From: Actinoallomurus bryophytorum
GTDB lineage: Bacteria > Actinomycetota > Actinomycetes > Streptosporangiales > Streptosporangiaceae
DNA length: 64,000 bases
Reading direction: 5' to 3'
Assembly (NCBI RefSeq): GCF_006716425.1
Contig: NZ_VFOZ01000001.1
Span: 186,001 to 250,000, forward strand
A program made the position numbers and the translations under genes. Shown here in pieces: positions 17,700-27,573 of the stretch (position 1 is the first letter of the stretch; every line of letters begins with the position of its first letter). The notes below the pieces were generated by a model. The model saw only the letters and a program-made list of their open reading frames with translations, was not told the origin of the DNA and made no database searches.

Positions 17700-18761
17700 T
17701 CATGCCTTAGTCCTCCCGCGCTCCCAGAAGCTCGGGCCGACCGGCTCCTTGAAGTCGCTCGTGGCGATGAGGTAGCCCTCGGAGTCTACGCCAATGGGGA
17801 GCTGGGGCAGCGGCCGTGCAGCCGGGCCGAAGATCACCTTGGCGCTGTCCAGCGCGTCGAAGGTCGACTGGTGGCACGGGCAGAGGATGTGGTGGGTGGT
17901 CTGCTCGTACAGTGCGGCCGGGCAGCCAACGTGTGTGCAGATCTTGGAGTACGCGATGATCCCGCCGACGTGCCAGTTCTCCCGGCCCTTCTTGACCTTC
18001 AGCAGGTCGACCGGGACGTTGAGCAGCAGGACCGCACCCGTGGCGATCTCGTCCAGGTTGTGCTCGGCGCCCTCCGGGACGACGGTGATGATGCCGCCGG
18101 GAGAGTTGAAGTCGGACGCCTTCAGCGGCAGGCCGGTGCCGTCGACGACGAGCCGGGTGCCGTTCTTCCACGTGGTGTGCCGCAGCTTCTTCTCCGGCAG
18201 CGGACCGAGGTCGCGCAGCAGGACGAGCGGCAGCAGGCCCAGCGGCGCGGTGGCCAGCAGGAGCGTGCGGCGGAGCAGCTTGCGCTGTCCCAGGCCGCTC
18301 TCCCGGCTGCCTTCCTGGAGGTACTGGTTGAAGGTCGCGCGGTCCTCGGGCGTGGAGGAGATCGCGTGACGCTCCTGCACGATCTCCGGGGTCGTCACCA
18401 GGTGGCGAACCCAGATCGTCAGGCCCACGGCGATGCCGAGGAGCACCAGTGTCAGCGAGATGCCGAGCGTGTAGTTGGAGCGGGTCGCCCGGTCGATGTT
18501 GCCGACGTGGCCGGGCCAGACGGCGTAGAACACGATGAAGGCGATGCCGCCGACGAAGCTGAGCCCGAAGAAGGCGGCCGCGACGCGTTCGGCGTTACGT
18601 GCCTTCCTCTCGTCCAGCACGTAGGCGCCGCCCGTGTCCGCCGGCTCCTTGCGGGGCACCAGCTCCTGGGTGCCGCTCGGCGCCGGGGTGCCGATCACTC
18701 GCTTGGGGACGCGCCCTTCCTCTTCCGGAGTCGCGTCGCTGGTGTCGTTGTTGTCAGTCAT
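17700..18761 (-). CDS. qcrA: Rieske iron-sulfur subunit of the bcc complex
   Basis: 353 residues. A hydrophilic N-terminus precedes three transmembrane segments, the actinobacterial arrangement, and the C-terminal Rieske fold binds a 2Fe-2S cluster through CTHVGCPA and CPCHQS (Cys-x-His and Cys-x-x-His). It passes electrons from menaquinol at QcrB to the dihaem cytochrome QcrC. The ATG overlaps the qcrC stop by 8 nt, so translation is coupled. Confidence 0.97.
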   Translation of the reverse strand: MTDNNDTSDATPEEEGRVPKRVIGTPAPSGTQELVPRKEPADTGGAYVLDERKARNAERVAAAFFGLSFVGGIAFIVFYAVWPGHVGNIDRATRSNYTLGISLTLVLLGIAVGLTIWVRHLVTTPEIVQERHAISSTPEDRATFNQYLQEGSRESGLGQRKLLRRTLLLATAPLGLLPLVLLRDLGPLPEKKLRHTTWKNGTRLVVDGTGLPLKASDFNSPGGIITVVPEGAEHNLDEIATGAVLLLNVPVDLLKVKKGRENWHVGGIIAYSKICTHVGCPAALYEQTTHHILCPCHQSTFDALDSAKVIFGPAARPLPQLPIGVDSEGYLIATSDFKEPVGPSFWERGRTKA

Positions 18762-19569
18762 TGGGCTGCTTCTTCTTGGGCTTCCTGGCAGTGAGCCACA
18801 TCGCTGCGACGACCATGAATCCGATCCCGACGAGCCAGCCGACGAGGCCTTCGGCCACCGGCCCGATACGGCCGAGGCCGCTGCCGCCGGGGTTGGGCTC
18901 GTCGCGGGTCTGCGTGACGTACGCGATGATCGCGCGCTTCTGCGCGGGCGTGACGGTCGTGTCGTTGAAGACCGGCATCGCCTGCGGTCCGGTGATCATC
19001 GCTTCGTAGATCTGTGTGGGCGTGGCCTTGTCCAGCGACGGGGCGTACTTGCCGCCGGTGAGCGCGCCACCGGATCCGGCGAAGTTGTGGCACTGGGCAC
19101 AGTTGGCGCGGAACAGCTCGCCGCCGAGGGCCGAGTCGCCGTGCGCCGGGTCGACCTGGTCGGACGACGGGACGGGGGGCCCGCCTCCGAGCGAGGCGAC
19201 GTAGGCCGCGATCTGCTGGATCTGCTCCTTGTTGAAGATCGGCTTCTTGCGCGGGATCTGCGCGCCGGGATTCGAGGCGGGCATCCGGCCCGTGCCGACC
19301 TGGAAGTCGACAGAGGCGGCACCGACGCCGATGAGGCTGGGCGCGATTTTCGTGCCCTCGGCGTTCGGGCCGTGGCAGCTGGAGCAGGTCTGGTTGAACA
19401 GCTCCTTGCCCTTGGCGACATCCTGCGCGGACGCCGATGTGTCAGACGCCTGAGCGCGATCGGCACTCGACGAGGCACCGGCGTACGCAACACCGATGAT
19501 CGCGAGTGCGGCCAGCACGACGGCGTAGCCCGCCCACGGGCGCCGGCGCCATGCGGTGAACCATTTCAC
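18754..19569 (-). CDS. qcrC: Dihaem cytochrome c subunit of the bcc complex
   Basis: 271 residues. An N-terminal signal-anchor (residues 11-31) precedes two cytochrome c domains with haem-binding CSSCH and CAQCH motifs, and a C-terminal transmembrane helix near LVGWLVGIGFMVVAAMW anchors the protein. The two c-type haems connect QcrA to the Cu-A site of CtaC, replacing soluble cytochrome c. Start is GTG with a weak GGGGAA ribosome site, 21 nt after ctaE. Confidence 0.97.
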   Translation of the reverse strand: MKWFTAWRRRPWAGYAVVLAALAIIGVAYAGASSSADRAQASDTSASAQDVAKGKELFNQTCSSCHGPNAEGTKIAPSLIGVGAASVDFQVGTGRMPASNPGAQIPRKKPIFNKEQIQQIAAYVASLGGGPPVPSSDQVDPAHGDSALGGELFRANCAQCHNFAGSGGALTGGKYAPSLDKATPTQIYEAMITGPQAMPVFNDTTVTPAQKRAIIAYVTQTRDEPNPGGSGLGRIGPVAEGLVGWLVGIGFMVVAAMWLTARKPKKKQPND

Positions 19570-19590
19570 GGAAGAATTCCCCGTTCTGGA

Positions 19591-20247
19591 TCAGTGGAAC
19601 AGCTCGATCAGGTAGATCGTGGCGAACAGCCCGACCCACACTGCATCGACGAAATGCCAGTAGTAAGACACGACGATCGCGCTCGTCGCCTGCTCGTGGG
19701 TCCAGCGCTTCGCGGCGTACGTGCGCCCGAGCATGAACAGGAACGCGATGAGGCCGCCGGTGACGTGGAGACCGTGGAAGCCCGTGGTCAGGTAGAACAC
19801 CGAGCCGTACGCGCTCGAGGAGATCGTGGTGCCCTCACCGACGAGCGTGCGGTACTCGTTGAGCTGGCCGGCAACGAAGACCGCGCCCATGAGGAAGGAC
19901 AGGAAGTACCACTCGCGGAGACCCCACTTGGGGAGCTTGAAGATGCTCCCCTTGCGCCGGACCTGTCCCCGCTCGGCCGCGAACACACCCATCTGGCAGG
20001 TCACACTGGACATCAGCAGGATGAAGGTGTTCACCGAGGCGTACGGGATGTCCAGGTGGGCCTGTGGCCATGAGCCACCGTCACCCTTGGTCACCGACCG
20101 GATGGTGAAGTACATCGCGAACAGCGCCGCGAAGAACATGAGCTCGGACGACAGCCACACGATCGTGCCCACGCTGACAAGGCTGGGCCGGTTGGCGCGG
20201 GAGCTGGGTGCGCGGTCTGTCGCGGATACTGTTGCCACGGGCAGCAT
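19591..20247 (-). CDS. ctaE: Cytochrome c oxidase (aa3) subunit III
   Basis: 218 residues with five transmembrane helices, the short actinobacterial form of subunit III. Conserved blocks are [33 protein letters not shown] and [14 protein letters not shown]. It is first in the ctaE-qcrCAB operon. The ATG at 20247 or a GTG three codons later could be used. Confidence 0.96.
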   Translation of the reverse strand: MLPVATVSATDRAPSSRANRPSLVSVGTIVWLSSELMFFAALFAMYFTIRSVTKGDGGSWPQAHLDIPYASVNTFILLMSSVTCQMGVFAAERGQVRRKGSIFKLPKWGLREWYFLSFLMGAVFVAGQLNEYRTLVGEGTTISSSAYGSVFYLTTGFHGLHVTGGLIAFLFMLGRTYAAKRWTHEQATSAIVVSYYWHFVDAVWVGLFATIYLIELFH

Positions 20248-20559
20248 TATTACGGCACCTGCCGAGTAGGTGACGCAGGACCCCCCATCAGGCGTGCCCC
20301 GATCTTCGCTTCACCTCTGCTTCCAGGCGGTTTTCGGGGCGTCGCCGGTGAACGTGCCGTTACGGAGCGCCGTACGGTCGTGGTGGCGGGGTCCCGCCCG
20401 GTAACATCGCTACGTGCGCGGGGCCTCATCGCCGGATCGGCGTTGATGATCACGTCGCCAGCGGGCGCCGGCATCACGCGGCGTGACCAAGTCATTCCAG
20501 GAAGGGGGCGGCGCAGTCCCTCTCCGGCCTGACCGCCGGGGCCTCCGCGCCAGACTCAG
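20248..20559. other. Divergent promoter region of ctaE operon and receiver-like gene
   Basis: These 312 bp hold no convincing gene; frames crossing it are shadows. It must carry the promoter for ctaE-qcrCAB on the minus strand and for the receiver-like gene and trpD on the plus strand. I saw no clear known operator. Confidence 0.5.
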
Positions 20560-20967
20560 ATGAAGATCCTCGTTTACAGTCACGACGCGAACACCCGCGC
20601 CCAGGTACGCCTCGCGATCGGCAGGCGGCCCGCTCCCGGGCTCCCCCAGGTCGAATACCTCGAGGTCGCCACCGAGCCCGCCGTGTTCGCCCGCCTCGAC
20701 GAGGGCGGCGTCGACGTCGCCGTGCTCGACGGCGAGGCGCAGCCGGCCGGTGGCATGGGCATCTGCCGCCAGGCCAAGGACGAGATTTACAACTGCCCCC
20801 CGATCATGGTCCTCATCGCCCGCCGCGACGACGGCTGGCTCGCCACCTGGTCCCGCGCGGACGCCGTCGCCGGCCAGCCCATCGACGCGGTGGCCCTCGC
20901 CGAGGGCGTCGCCGGGCTGATGCGCAGGCGCGCCGCGGAGTCCGGCACCGAGTTGTCCCGCCAGTAG
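20560..20967 (+). CDS. Atypical receiver-domain protein upstream of trpD
   Basis: 135 residues with a response-regulator receiver fold only. MKILVYSHDAN is the first strand with one acidic residue instead of two, and VAVLDGE keeps the potential phospho-acceptor (Asp57). The usual switch lysine is replaced (AGQPID). No DNA-binding domain follows. Such stand-alone proteins with the stretch CRQAKDEIYNCPP are conserved in actinomycetes beside respiratory genes, from memory, without assigned function. No sensor kinase lies nearby. Phosphorylation competence is doubtful. Confidence 0.8.
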   Translation: MKILVYSHDANTRAQVRLAIGRRPAPGLPQVEYLEVATEPAVFARLDEGGVDVAVLDGEAQPAGGMGICRQAKDEIYNCPPIMVLIARRDDGWLATWSRADAVAGQPIDAVALAEGVAGLMRRRAAESGTELSRQ

Positions 20968-20994
20968 ACGCCAGAAACGCCAGGGAGCGTTCGC

Positions 20995-22047
20995 ATGGAC
21001 CCGCGTACGACGTGGCCGACCGTGCTCCACGCGCTGCTCAACGGGCAGTCGCTGACGGCGGACGAGTCCACCTGGGCGATGAACGAGATCATGTCGGGGC
21101 AGGCGACCGACGCTCAGATCGCGGGCTTCGCCGTGGCGCTTCGCGCCAAGGGCGAGACGGTCGCCGAGGTGGCGGGTCTTGCCGCGGGCATGCTCGCGCA
21201 CGCCACGCCGATCACGGTGGCCGGGCCCTCCGTCGACCTCGTCGGCACCGGTGGTGATCTGGCCCACACCGTCAACATCTCCACCATGGGCGCCATCGTC
21301 GCCGCGGCCGCGGGCGCGCGGATGGTCAAGCACGGCAACCGCGCCGCCACGTCCTCCTGCGGCGCCGCCGACCTGCTGGACGAGCTCGGCATCGTCATCA
21401 ACCTGCCGCCGGCCAAGACGGCCGAGGTCGTGGCCGAGATCGGCATCACCTTCTGCTTCGCTCCGCTTTACCACCCGGCGCTGCGGCACACCGCGCGTAC
21501 GCGGAGGGATCTGGGCACCCCGACGGTGTTCAACTTCCTCGGCCCGCTGACCAACCCGGCGCGGACCGCAGCCCAGGCGGTGGGCGTGTTCCACCCCCAC
21601 ATGGCGGGGATCATGGCGGGCGTCTTCGCCGAACGCGGCTGCTCCTCGCTGGTGTTCCGCGGCGACGACGGGCTCGACGAGCTGACGACCACCTCGACGT
21701 CGGTGATCTGGGTGGTTCGTGACGGCACCGCCACCGAGACCGTCTTCGACCCGGCCGACCTGGGCATCCCCCGCGCCACGCCGGACGACCTGCGCGGCGC
21801 GGACGCCCCGTACAACGCCCGCGTGGCACGCGCGGTGCTGGCCGGGGAGCCGGGCCCGGTTCGCGACATCGTGGCTCTCAACGCCGCCGCGGCGCTTGTC
21901 GCCGCGGACGGCACGCCTCCGGCCGAAGACCTCACGGAGGCGCTGCGCGCGGCGTACGCCCGCGCTCTGGAGGCCATCGACTCCGGCCGGGCCACCGCCC
22001 TCCTCGACCGCTGGGCCGAGCTGACGCGGCGCCTCAACGCCGCCTGA
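20995..22047 (+). CDS. trpD: Anthranilate phosphoribosyltransferase
   Basis: 350 residues of the type III phosphoribosyltransferase fold. The PRPP-binding glycine motif is GTGGD at residues 84-88, the anthranilate-binding stretch [21 protein letters not shown] follows, and a metal site lies in [10 protein letters not shown]. It makes N-(5-phosphoribosyl)anthranilate, the second step of tryptophan synthesis. It stands alone here rather than in a trp operon, 27 nt after the receiver-like gene, with an AGGGAG ribosome site before ATG 20995. Confidence 0.97.
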   Translation: MDPRTTWPTVLHALLNGQSLTADESTWAMNEIMSGQATDAQIAGFAVALRAKGETVAEVAGLAAGMLAHATPITVAGPSVDLVGTGGDLAHTVNISTMGAIVAAAAGARMVKHGNRAATSSCGAADLLDELGIVINLPPAKTAEVVAEIGITFCFAPLYHPALRHTARTRRDLGTPTVFNFLGPLTNPARTAAQAVGVFHPHMAGIMAGVFAERGCSSLVFRGDDGLDELTTTSTSVIWVVRDGTATETVFDPADLGIPRATPDDLRGADAPYNARVARAVLAGEPGPVRDIVALNAAAALVAADGTPPAEDLTEALRAAYARALEAIDSGRATALLDRWAELTRRLNAA

Positions 22048-22071
22048 GCCGTACACCCCGGCCGCACCCGC

Positions 22072-23277
22072 TCACGGGCGCGTGACGCTCGCCGCTCTGG
22101 TGCCGGTGGCCGGAGCGGGCATGCCCTGCCCCGCGGTGGGGCCCAGCCTGCTGCCGGCCAGCCACTCGGCCCACGTGAGCTGCCAGAAGCCCCAGCCGTT
22201 GCCCACCTCCAGGCGCCGCCGGGTGCCGGTGACCTGGACGACGTCGCCCGGCTGGGTGTGGCGGTAGAACCACCGCGCGTCGTGCGGGCCCAGGTTGATG
22301 CAGCCGTGGCTGACGTTGCGGCTGCCCTGGTCCCCCACCGACCACGGCGCGCTGTGCTCGTACTCGCCGCTGTCGGAGATGCGCACGGCGAAGTAGACGT
22401 CGTGCCGGTAGTGGTCGGGGCATCCCGGCGGGCAGCCGACCGACGCCGAGTCCATCACCACGTGATGGGCCTTCTCCATCGTCAGGTGCACCCCGCTGGT
22501 GGTCGTGTACTTGAGCGGCCCGCCCTTGCCCATGCTGATCGGCATCCGGCGGACCCGCTGCCCGTTGATCCGGACCACCTGGTGGTGGTTGCGCGCGCTG
22601 GCCACCGTGATGTGGGAGTCACCGACGCCGAAGGCCGTGGCGACGTCCTGCGCGCCGTACGCGCCCCTGGTGAGCCGCAGGCCGGCCAGATGAGCCTGCA
22701 GCCGTACGCTCGTGTGCGCCGGCCAGTACGTCCTGGGGCGGAACACCACGTCCGTGGCGGAGAACCAGTGCCAGGCGCCGGTCACCGGGACGGACATGCG
22801 GAGTTCCAGGGAGCGTTCGACGGCCTTGCGGTTCTGGACCGGCTCGGTGAAGCGCAACATGATCGGCATGCCCACGCCCACCGTCGCGTCCGGGCCCGGC
22901 GTGATGACCGTCGCGGCGATCGTGTGGGCGACCCGGCGCGTACGGAACGCGGTGTGCACCGTGCTCAGGCGGCCGTCGACGCCGGTGACGGTGGCCGCGA
23001 GGCGGTACGCGCGGCCGGGGCTCAGTGCCCACTTCGGCCACCACTGGGTGCCGTCCGGGCTGAACCGGCCGTCGAGTCGGCGGTCGCCGTCCGTGAGGGT
23101 GACCGAGCGGAACCGGCCGTCCCGCACCCTCAGCGTCACCGGGTCGTCGGGACGCACGGCACGCGCGCCGTTCGCCGGTACGACCATGACGGTGGCGGCC
23201 CGGTGCGGCTCGGCGTGTCCGCAACCGGCCGCGGCGTACAGGGACAGACCTGCGACGACGGCTGCCCCACGCCTCAT
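22072..23277 (-). CDS. L,D-transpeptidase lipoprotein (Ldt, Ig-domain type)
   Basis: 401 residues. A lipoprotein signal peptide has its lipobox at LYAAAGC (cysteine about residue 19). Two Ig-like domains follow, then a C-terminal YkuD catalytic domain with HSAPWSVGDQGSRNVSHGCI, whose SHGCINL motif holds the catalytic cysteine. Such enzymes form 3-3 cross-links in peptidoglycan or attach proteins to it, outside the membrane. ATG 23277 has GGGGG upstream and is preferred over two in-frame GTG codons just before it. It is convergent with trpD. Confidence 0.93.
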   Translation of the reverse strand: MRRGAAVVAGLSLYAAAGCGHAEPHRAATVMVVPANGARAVRPDDPVTLRVRDGRFRSVTLTDGDRRLDGRFSPDGTQWWPKWALSPGRAYRLAATVTGVDGRLSTVHTAFRTRRVAHTIAATVITPGPDATVGVGMPIMLRFTEPVQNRKAVERSLELRMSVPVTGAWHWFSATDVVFRPRTYWPAHTSVRLQAHLAGLRLTRGAYGAQDVATAFGVGDSHITVASARNHHQVVRINGQRVRRMPISMGKGGPLKYTTTSGVHLTMEKAHHVVMDSASVGCPPGCPDHYRHDVYFAVRISDSGEYEHSAPWSVGDQGSRNVSHGCINLGPHDARWFYRHTQPGDVVQVTGTRRRLEVGNGWGFWQLTWAEWLAGSRLGPTAGQGMPAPATGTRAASVTRP

Positions 23278-23313
23278 AAGCACCCCCACCAGTGAGCCCC
23301 TGGCGAGTATGGG

Positions 23314-23351
23314 CGAAGGCCGGCGCCGCCATCTGGCGACACCGGCCTTCG
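23314..23351 (-). terminator. Terminator of the ctaCDF operon
   Basis: Perfect 10-bp arms CGAAGGCCGG (23314-23323) and CCGGCCTTCG (23342-23351) lie 20 nt beyond the ctaF stop and separate it from the L,D-transpeptidase gene. Confidence 0.7.
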
Positions 23352-23371
23352 TGACCGTCTCTTGGGGGTTC

Positions 23372-23767
23372 TCAGTGAGAGAAGTGACCCCGGTAGTACT
23401 CGAAGACGAACCCGACCGCGGCGAGGATCACCGCGAGCATGCCGATCATCAGCAGCCACCAGCCGATGACGGCGCCGACCGCGGCCGTCGCGGCGGCCAG
23501 CGCCGCGAACAGCGGCCACCAGCTGTGCGGGCTGAAGAAGCCGAGCTCGCCCGCGCCGTCGGCGATCTCGCCCTGCTTGTCGTCCTCCGGCCGCGGGCCG
23601 ACGCGGCGACCGGTGAACAGCAGGTAGAAGCCGACCAGGCCGGCCAGGGCGACCGTCAGCGCCAGGGCCGTCGTCCCCGTCGGGTCATGTGACCACAACC
23701 AGTAGATGACGTCCATGATCGCGAAGAACAGGGCACTGAAGACGAACAGATAGCCTTCGATCTTCAT
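23372..23767 (-). CDS. ctaF: Cytochrome c oxidase subunit IV (actinobacterial)
   Basis: 131 residues with four predicted transmembrane helices, matching the actinobacterial aa3 subunit IV: MKIEGYLFVFSALFFAIMDVIYW at the start and GFVFEYYRGHFSH at the end. It lies 4 nt after ctaD. It is a structural subunit of the oxidase and has no redox centre. Confidence 0.95.
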   Translation of the reverse strand: MKIEGYLFVFSALFFAIMDVIYWLWSHDPTGTTALALTVALAGLVGFYLLFTGRRVGPRPEDDKQGEIADGAGELGFFSPHSWWPLFAALAAATAAVGAVIGWWLLMIGMLAVILAAVGFVFEYYRGHFSH

Positions 23768-23771
23768 CGTC

Positions 23772-25457
23772 TCAGTCCTCCGTTCCGGCGCCTGCCGTCA
23801 AGGCGGGTTCCGCCTCGGTGCGCGGGTAGTGCAGGTCGAACGCGGGCCGCTCGGAGCGGATCCGCGGGATCGCGGTGAAGTTGTGCCGCGGCGGCGGGCA
23901 CGACGTGGCCCACTCCAGGGAGTTGCCGTATCCCCACGGGTCATCGACGTTGACCCGTTCGCCGTGCCTGGCGGTGATGAAGACGTTCCACAGGAACGGC
24001 AGCATCGAGATCCCCAGGATCAGCGCGCCGATGCTGGAGACCATGTTCAGGCCCGCGAACTCCTTGGAGTAGTCCGAGACGCGCCGCTGCATGCCCTCGG
24101 CGCCCAGCCAGTGCTGGACCAGGAAGGTCGTGTGGAAGCCGATGAACAGCAGCCAGAAGTGGATCTTCCCCCAGGTCTCGTTGAGCATCTTCCCCGTCAT
24201 CTTCGGCCACCAGAAGTAGAAGCCGCCGAACATCGCGAACACCACGGTGCCGAACAGCACGTAGTGGAAGTGCGCGACGACGAAGTAGGAGTCGTTGAGC
24301 TGGAAGTCCAGGGGCGGCGAGGCCAGGATGATGCCGGTCAGGCCGCCGAACAGGAATGTCACGAGGAAGCCCAGCGCCCACAGCATCGGTGTCTCGAACG
24401 TCAGATGCCCTCGCCAGATCGTTCCGACCCAGTTGAAGAACTTCACCCCGGTGGGCACCGCGATGAGGAACGTCATGAACGAGAAGAACGGCAGCAGCAC
24501 CTGGCCCGTGGGGAACATGTGGTGCGCCCACACCGTCACCGACAGACCGGAGATGGCGACGGTCGCGCCGACCAGGCCGACGTAGCCGAAGACCGGCTTG
24601 CGGCTGAACACCGGCAGGATCTCGGTGATGATGCCGAAGAACGGGATCGCGACGATGTAGACCTCGGGATGGCCGAAGAACCAGAAGAGGTGCTGCCAGA
24701 GCAACGCACCGCCGTTCGCGGCGTCGAAGACGTGCGCTCCGAGCTTCCGGTCGGCCTCCAGGGCCAGCAACGCGGCGGCCAGCACCGGGAACGCCATCAG
24801 GACGAGCACCGACGTCAGCAGGATGTTCCACGTGAAGATCGGCATCCGGAACATGGTCATGCCCGGTGCGCGCATGCAGAAGATCGTGGTGACGAAGTTG
24901 ACGCCACCGAGGATCGTGCCCAGGCCGGACAGCACCAGACCCATGATCCACAGGTCGCTGCCGACGTCTGGCGACCGGATGGCGTTCGACAGCGGCGAGT
25001 AGGCGTACCAGCCGAAGCTCGCGGCACCGCCCGGGGTGAAGAACCCGCTGATCGTGATGGTGCCGCCGAACAGGAACAGGTAGAAGCTCAGCATGTTCAT
25101 GCGCGGGAACGCCACGTCGGGCGAGCCGATCTGCAGCGGCATGATGACGTTCCCGAAGCCGATGAACAGCGGCGTCGCGAACAGCAGCAGCATGATCGTG
25201 CCGTGCATGGTGAACAGCTGGTTGAACTGCTCACGGCTGACGATCTGCTCGCCCGGCCGGGCCAGCTCGGCGCGCATGACGAGCGCCAGGATGCCGCCGA
25301 TGCCGAAGAACACGAACGACGTGATCAGGTACATGTACCCGATCACCTTGTGGTCCGTGGACGACATCCAGGACGCGAGGATCCGGCCCTTGGAGGTACG
25401 CGGCCGCGCGCTCGGCGCGGCCGCACCCGGGCTCGGGTGGGAGATGGTGGTGGTCAC
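23772..25457 (-). CDS. ctaD: Cytochrome c oxidase (aa3) subunit I
   Basis: 561 residues with twelve transmembrane helices. Haem and Cu-B ligands are visible: the low-spin haem His in [11 protein letters not shown], the HPEVY motif with its cross-linked His-Tyr, the His pair in WAHHMF, and the haem a3/a ligands in [11 protein letters not shown]. It reduces oxygen to water and pumps protons. It overlaps ctaC by 4 nt and is followed by ctaF. Confidence 0.98.
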   Translation of the reverse strand: MTTTISHPSPGAAAPSARPRTSKGRILASWMSSTDHKVIGYMYLITSFVFFGIGGILALVMRAELARPGEQIVSREQFNQLFTMHGTIMLLLFATPLFIGFGNVIMPLQIGSPDVAFPRMNMLSFYLFLFGGTITISGFFTPGGAASFGWYAYSPLSNAIRSPDVGSDLWIMGLVLSGLGTILGGVNFVTTIFCMRAPGMTMFRMPIFTWNILLTSVLVLMAFPVLAAALLALEADRKLGAHVFDAANGGALLWQHLFWFFGHPEVYIVAIPFFGIITEILPVFSRKPVFGYVGLVGATVAISGLSVTVWAHHMFPTGQVLLPFFSFMTFLIAVPTGVKFFNWVGTIWRGHLTFETPMLWALGFLVTFLFGGLTGIILASPPLDFQLNDSYFVVAHFHYVLFGTVVFAMFGGFYFWWPKMTGKMLNETWGKIHFWLLFIGFHTTFLVQHWLGAEGMQRRVSDYSKEFAGLNMVSSIGALILGISMLPFLWNVFITARHGERVNVDDPWGYGNSLEWATSCPPPRHNFTAIPRIRSERPAFDLHYPRTEAEPALTAGAGTED

Positions 25458-26287
25458 TGGGCGCCCCCACTCGGCTTATGACTGGCGATGAACTGGTCGA
25501 ACTCCGCCTGCGGCACGATCTTCACCTGGAACAGCATGCGACCGTGGTCGACACCGCAGAGCTCGGCGCAGCGACCCTCGTACGTGCCCGTCTTGGTCGG
25601 CGTGATCTCGAAGTCCTCGCCGGACTTGACCCCCGGAAGGATGTCGCGCTTGAAGATGAAGGACGGGACCCAGAACGAGTGGATGACGTCCTTGGACTGC
25701 AGATGGAAACGCACCTTCTTGCCCACGGGGATCTCGAACATGGGCTTGTTCTTGGCGTCCGGCGCGACGGGCTGACCAACGATCGGCGTCGTGTGGTACT
25801 GCGGATAGTCGAACTGCCAGCTCCACTGGAACGCCGTCACGTTGACGAGGGTGACCTGGCCCGGTTGCGGGTTCTTGGTCAGCTTCCCGAGATACGTCTC
25901 GTCGCGCGCGGTGAAGTAGAACAGCACCGCGATGATGATGAACGGCACGACGGTGTAGAGCATCTCGATGGGCAGGTTGTAACGCACCTGCGGCGGCAGC
26001 TGGTCGGACCGCTTGCGGTGGAAGAGCACCGCCCAGATGATCAAACCCCAGACGAGCGCGCCCACGGCCAGCGCAGCGAGCCACGAGCCCTGCCACAGGG
26101 TCAGGACACGCTTGCCCTGCTCGGTGACCGGCGTCGGCAGACCGAGGCGCGGGTTGTCTTTGGAGCACGCCGTCGCGGCGAATGCCAGCATCGAGAGCGC
26201 GATCGCGCCCGTCAGCAAGCGTCGGCGCGCGCCCTGCGCGCCTGTGCGCACGGGCGTACGCCGCTCCCTACGGCGGGTGGGACTCAC
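25454..26287 (-). CDS. ctaC: Cytochrome c oxidase subunit II, lipoprotein
   Basis: 277 residues. The signal peptide ends in a lipobox (LAFAATAC), two transmembrane helices follow, and the cupredoxin domain binds the dinuclear Cu-A centre through HSFWVPSF and [12 protein letters not shown]. It takes electrons from QcrC. GTG 26287 is chosen because GGAAGG stands six to seven nt upstream. An earlier GTG at 26341 lacks a ribosome site. It heads the operon ctaC-ctaD-ctaF. Confidence 0.96.
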   Translation of the reverse strand: MSPTRRRERRTPVRTGAQGARRRLLTGAIALSMLAFAATACSKDNPRLGLPTPVTEQGKRVLTLWQGSWLAALAVGALVWGLIIWAVLFHRKRSDQLPPQVRYNLPIEMLYTVVPFIIIAVLFYFTARDETYLGKLTKNPQPGQVTLVNVTAFQWSWQFDYPQYHTTPIVGQPVAPDAKNKPMFEIPVGKKVRFHLQSKDVIHSFWVPSFIFKRDILPGVKSGEDFEITPTKTGTYEGRCAELCGVDHGRMLFQVKIVPQAEFDQFIASHKPSGGAQ

Positions 26288-26408
26288 GGATTGCCTTCCC
26301 ACGATGAAGCCCGAGTCTCGGGCGATCAGGTCGATGTTCACACGTGTGTGGGAAAGATTAGCGGAGGGTCGCGGACACCCCGGTGGTACCCCCGTTACTG
26401 TCGTAGGC

Positions 26409-27542
26409 GTGGCCTACTTCGACGCCGCTTCCACCGAACCTCTGCACCCCGCCGCGCGCGAGGCGCTGCTGGAGGCGCTGGAGGGCGGCTGGGCGGATCC
26501 CCAGCGGCTGTACGGCCCCGCGCGCCGCGCCCGCATGCTGCTCGAGCGGGCCCGTGCGCAGGTCGCGGCCTCTTTGGGCGCGCGTCCCGACGAGACGTCC
26601 TTCACCTCGTCCGGCACCCAGGCGGTGCATCTGGGCATGCTCGGCACCCTGCACGCCCGGCGGCGAGCCGGCCGGCACCTGGTGGTGAGCGCGGTCGAGC
26701 ACTCCAGCGTGCTGCACACGGCGGGTCAGCACGAACGCGACGGCGGCAAGGTCACCACGGTGGGCGTCGACCGCTCGGGCCGGGTCGACCCGGAGGAGTT
26801 CGCCGCGGCGCTGCGCCCCGACACGGCACTGGCCTGCCTGCAGTCGGCCAACCACGAGGTCGGCACGCTCCAGCCCGTGACCGAGGTCGCCGAGGCGTGC
26901 CGCGCGGCCCGCGTACCCCTGCTCGTGGACGCGGCCCAGTCCGCCGGCCGGGTGCCCATACCCGGCGGCTGGTCGCTGCTGACCGCCTCCGCGCACAAGT
27001 GGGGCGGCCCGCCCGGCGTCGGCGTGCTCGTCGTGCGCAAGAACACCCGCTGGCGGTCGCCGCTGCCCGAGGACGACCGCGAGAGCCGCCGCGTCCCGGG
27101 ATATGAGAATGTTCCGGGCATCGCGGCCGCGGCGGCGGCGCTGGAGGCGTACCGCGGCGAGATGGAACTCGACGCGCCCCGCCTGTCGGCGCTCGTCGAG
27201 CTGATCCGCGAGCGCGTGCCCCGCCTCATCGACGATGTCGAGGTCATCGGCGACCCGGTCGAACGCCTCCCCCACCTGGTCACGTTCTCGTGTCTGTACG
27301 TGGAGGGCGAGGCGCTGCTGACCGAGCTCGACCGGCTGGGATTCGAGGTCTCGTCCGGGAGCTCCTGTACGGCCGATACGCTCCGTCCCAGCCACGTTCT
27401 GGAGGCGATGGGAGTGATTACTCATGGAAATGTCCGGGTATCGCTCTCCCGCGGGACGAGAGCGGCCGATGTCGACCGCTTCCTCGCGGTCCTTCCCGGG
27501 GCCGTGGATCGTCTCCGCCAGACCAGTGGAGTGACGGGTTGA
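26409..27542 (+). CDS. Cysteine desulfurase-like aminotransferase class V
   Basis: 377 residues of the NifS/IscS fold. The N-terminus is AYFDAASTEPLHPAARE, SAVEHSSVLHT holds the PLP-stacking His, ASAHKWGGPPG carries the PLP lysine, and the mobile loop is SSGSSCTADTLRPSHVL with the catalytic cysteine. It would release sulfur from cysteine as a persulfide. A sulfurtransferase-like TusA gene lies 31 nt downstream, the likely acceptor. GTG 26409 has no ribosome site but TACTGT lies seven nt upstream, suggesting leaderless expression. It diverges from ctaC, whose maturation does not obviously need it. Confidence 0.92.
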   Translation: MAYFDAASTEPLHPAAREALLEALEGGWADPQRLYGPARRARMLLERARAQVAASLGARPDETSFTSSGTQAVHLGMLGTLHARRRAGRHLVVSAVEHSSVLHTAGQHERDGGKVTTVGVDRSGRVDPEEFAAALRPDTALACLQSANHEVGTLQPVTEVAEACRAARVPLLVDAAQSAGRVPIPGGWSLLTASAHKWGGPPGVGVLVVRKNTRWRSPLPEDDRESRRVPGYENVPGIAAAAAALEAYRGEMELDAPRLSALVELIRERVPRLIDDVEVIGDPVERLPHLVTFSCLYVEGEALLTELDRLGFEVSSGSSCTADTLRPSHVLEAMGVITHGNVRVSLSRGTRAADVDRFLAVLPGAVDRLRQTSGVTG

Positions 27543-27573
27543 GCGGGCAGAGTGTGAGCGAGGAGACCGGCAT

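Noticed and set aside
20410-22056. 548-codon minus-strand frame opposite trpD
   Set aside because: Exact antisense of trpD and the receiver gene; composition rich in His/Arg/Gly typical of shadow frames.
23829-25481. 550-codon plus-strand frame opposite ctaD
   Set aside because: Antisense shadow of ctaD, with no homology features.
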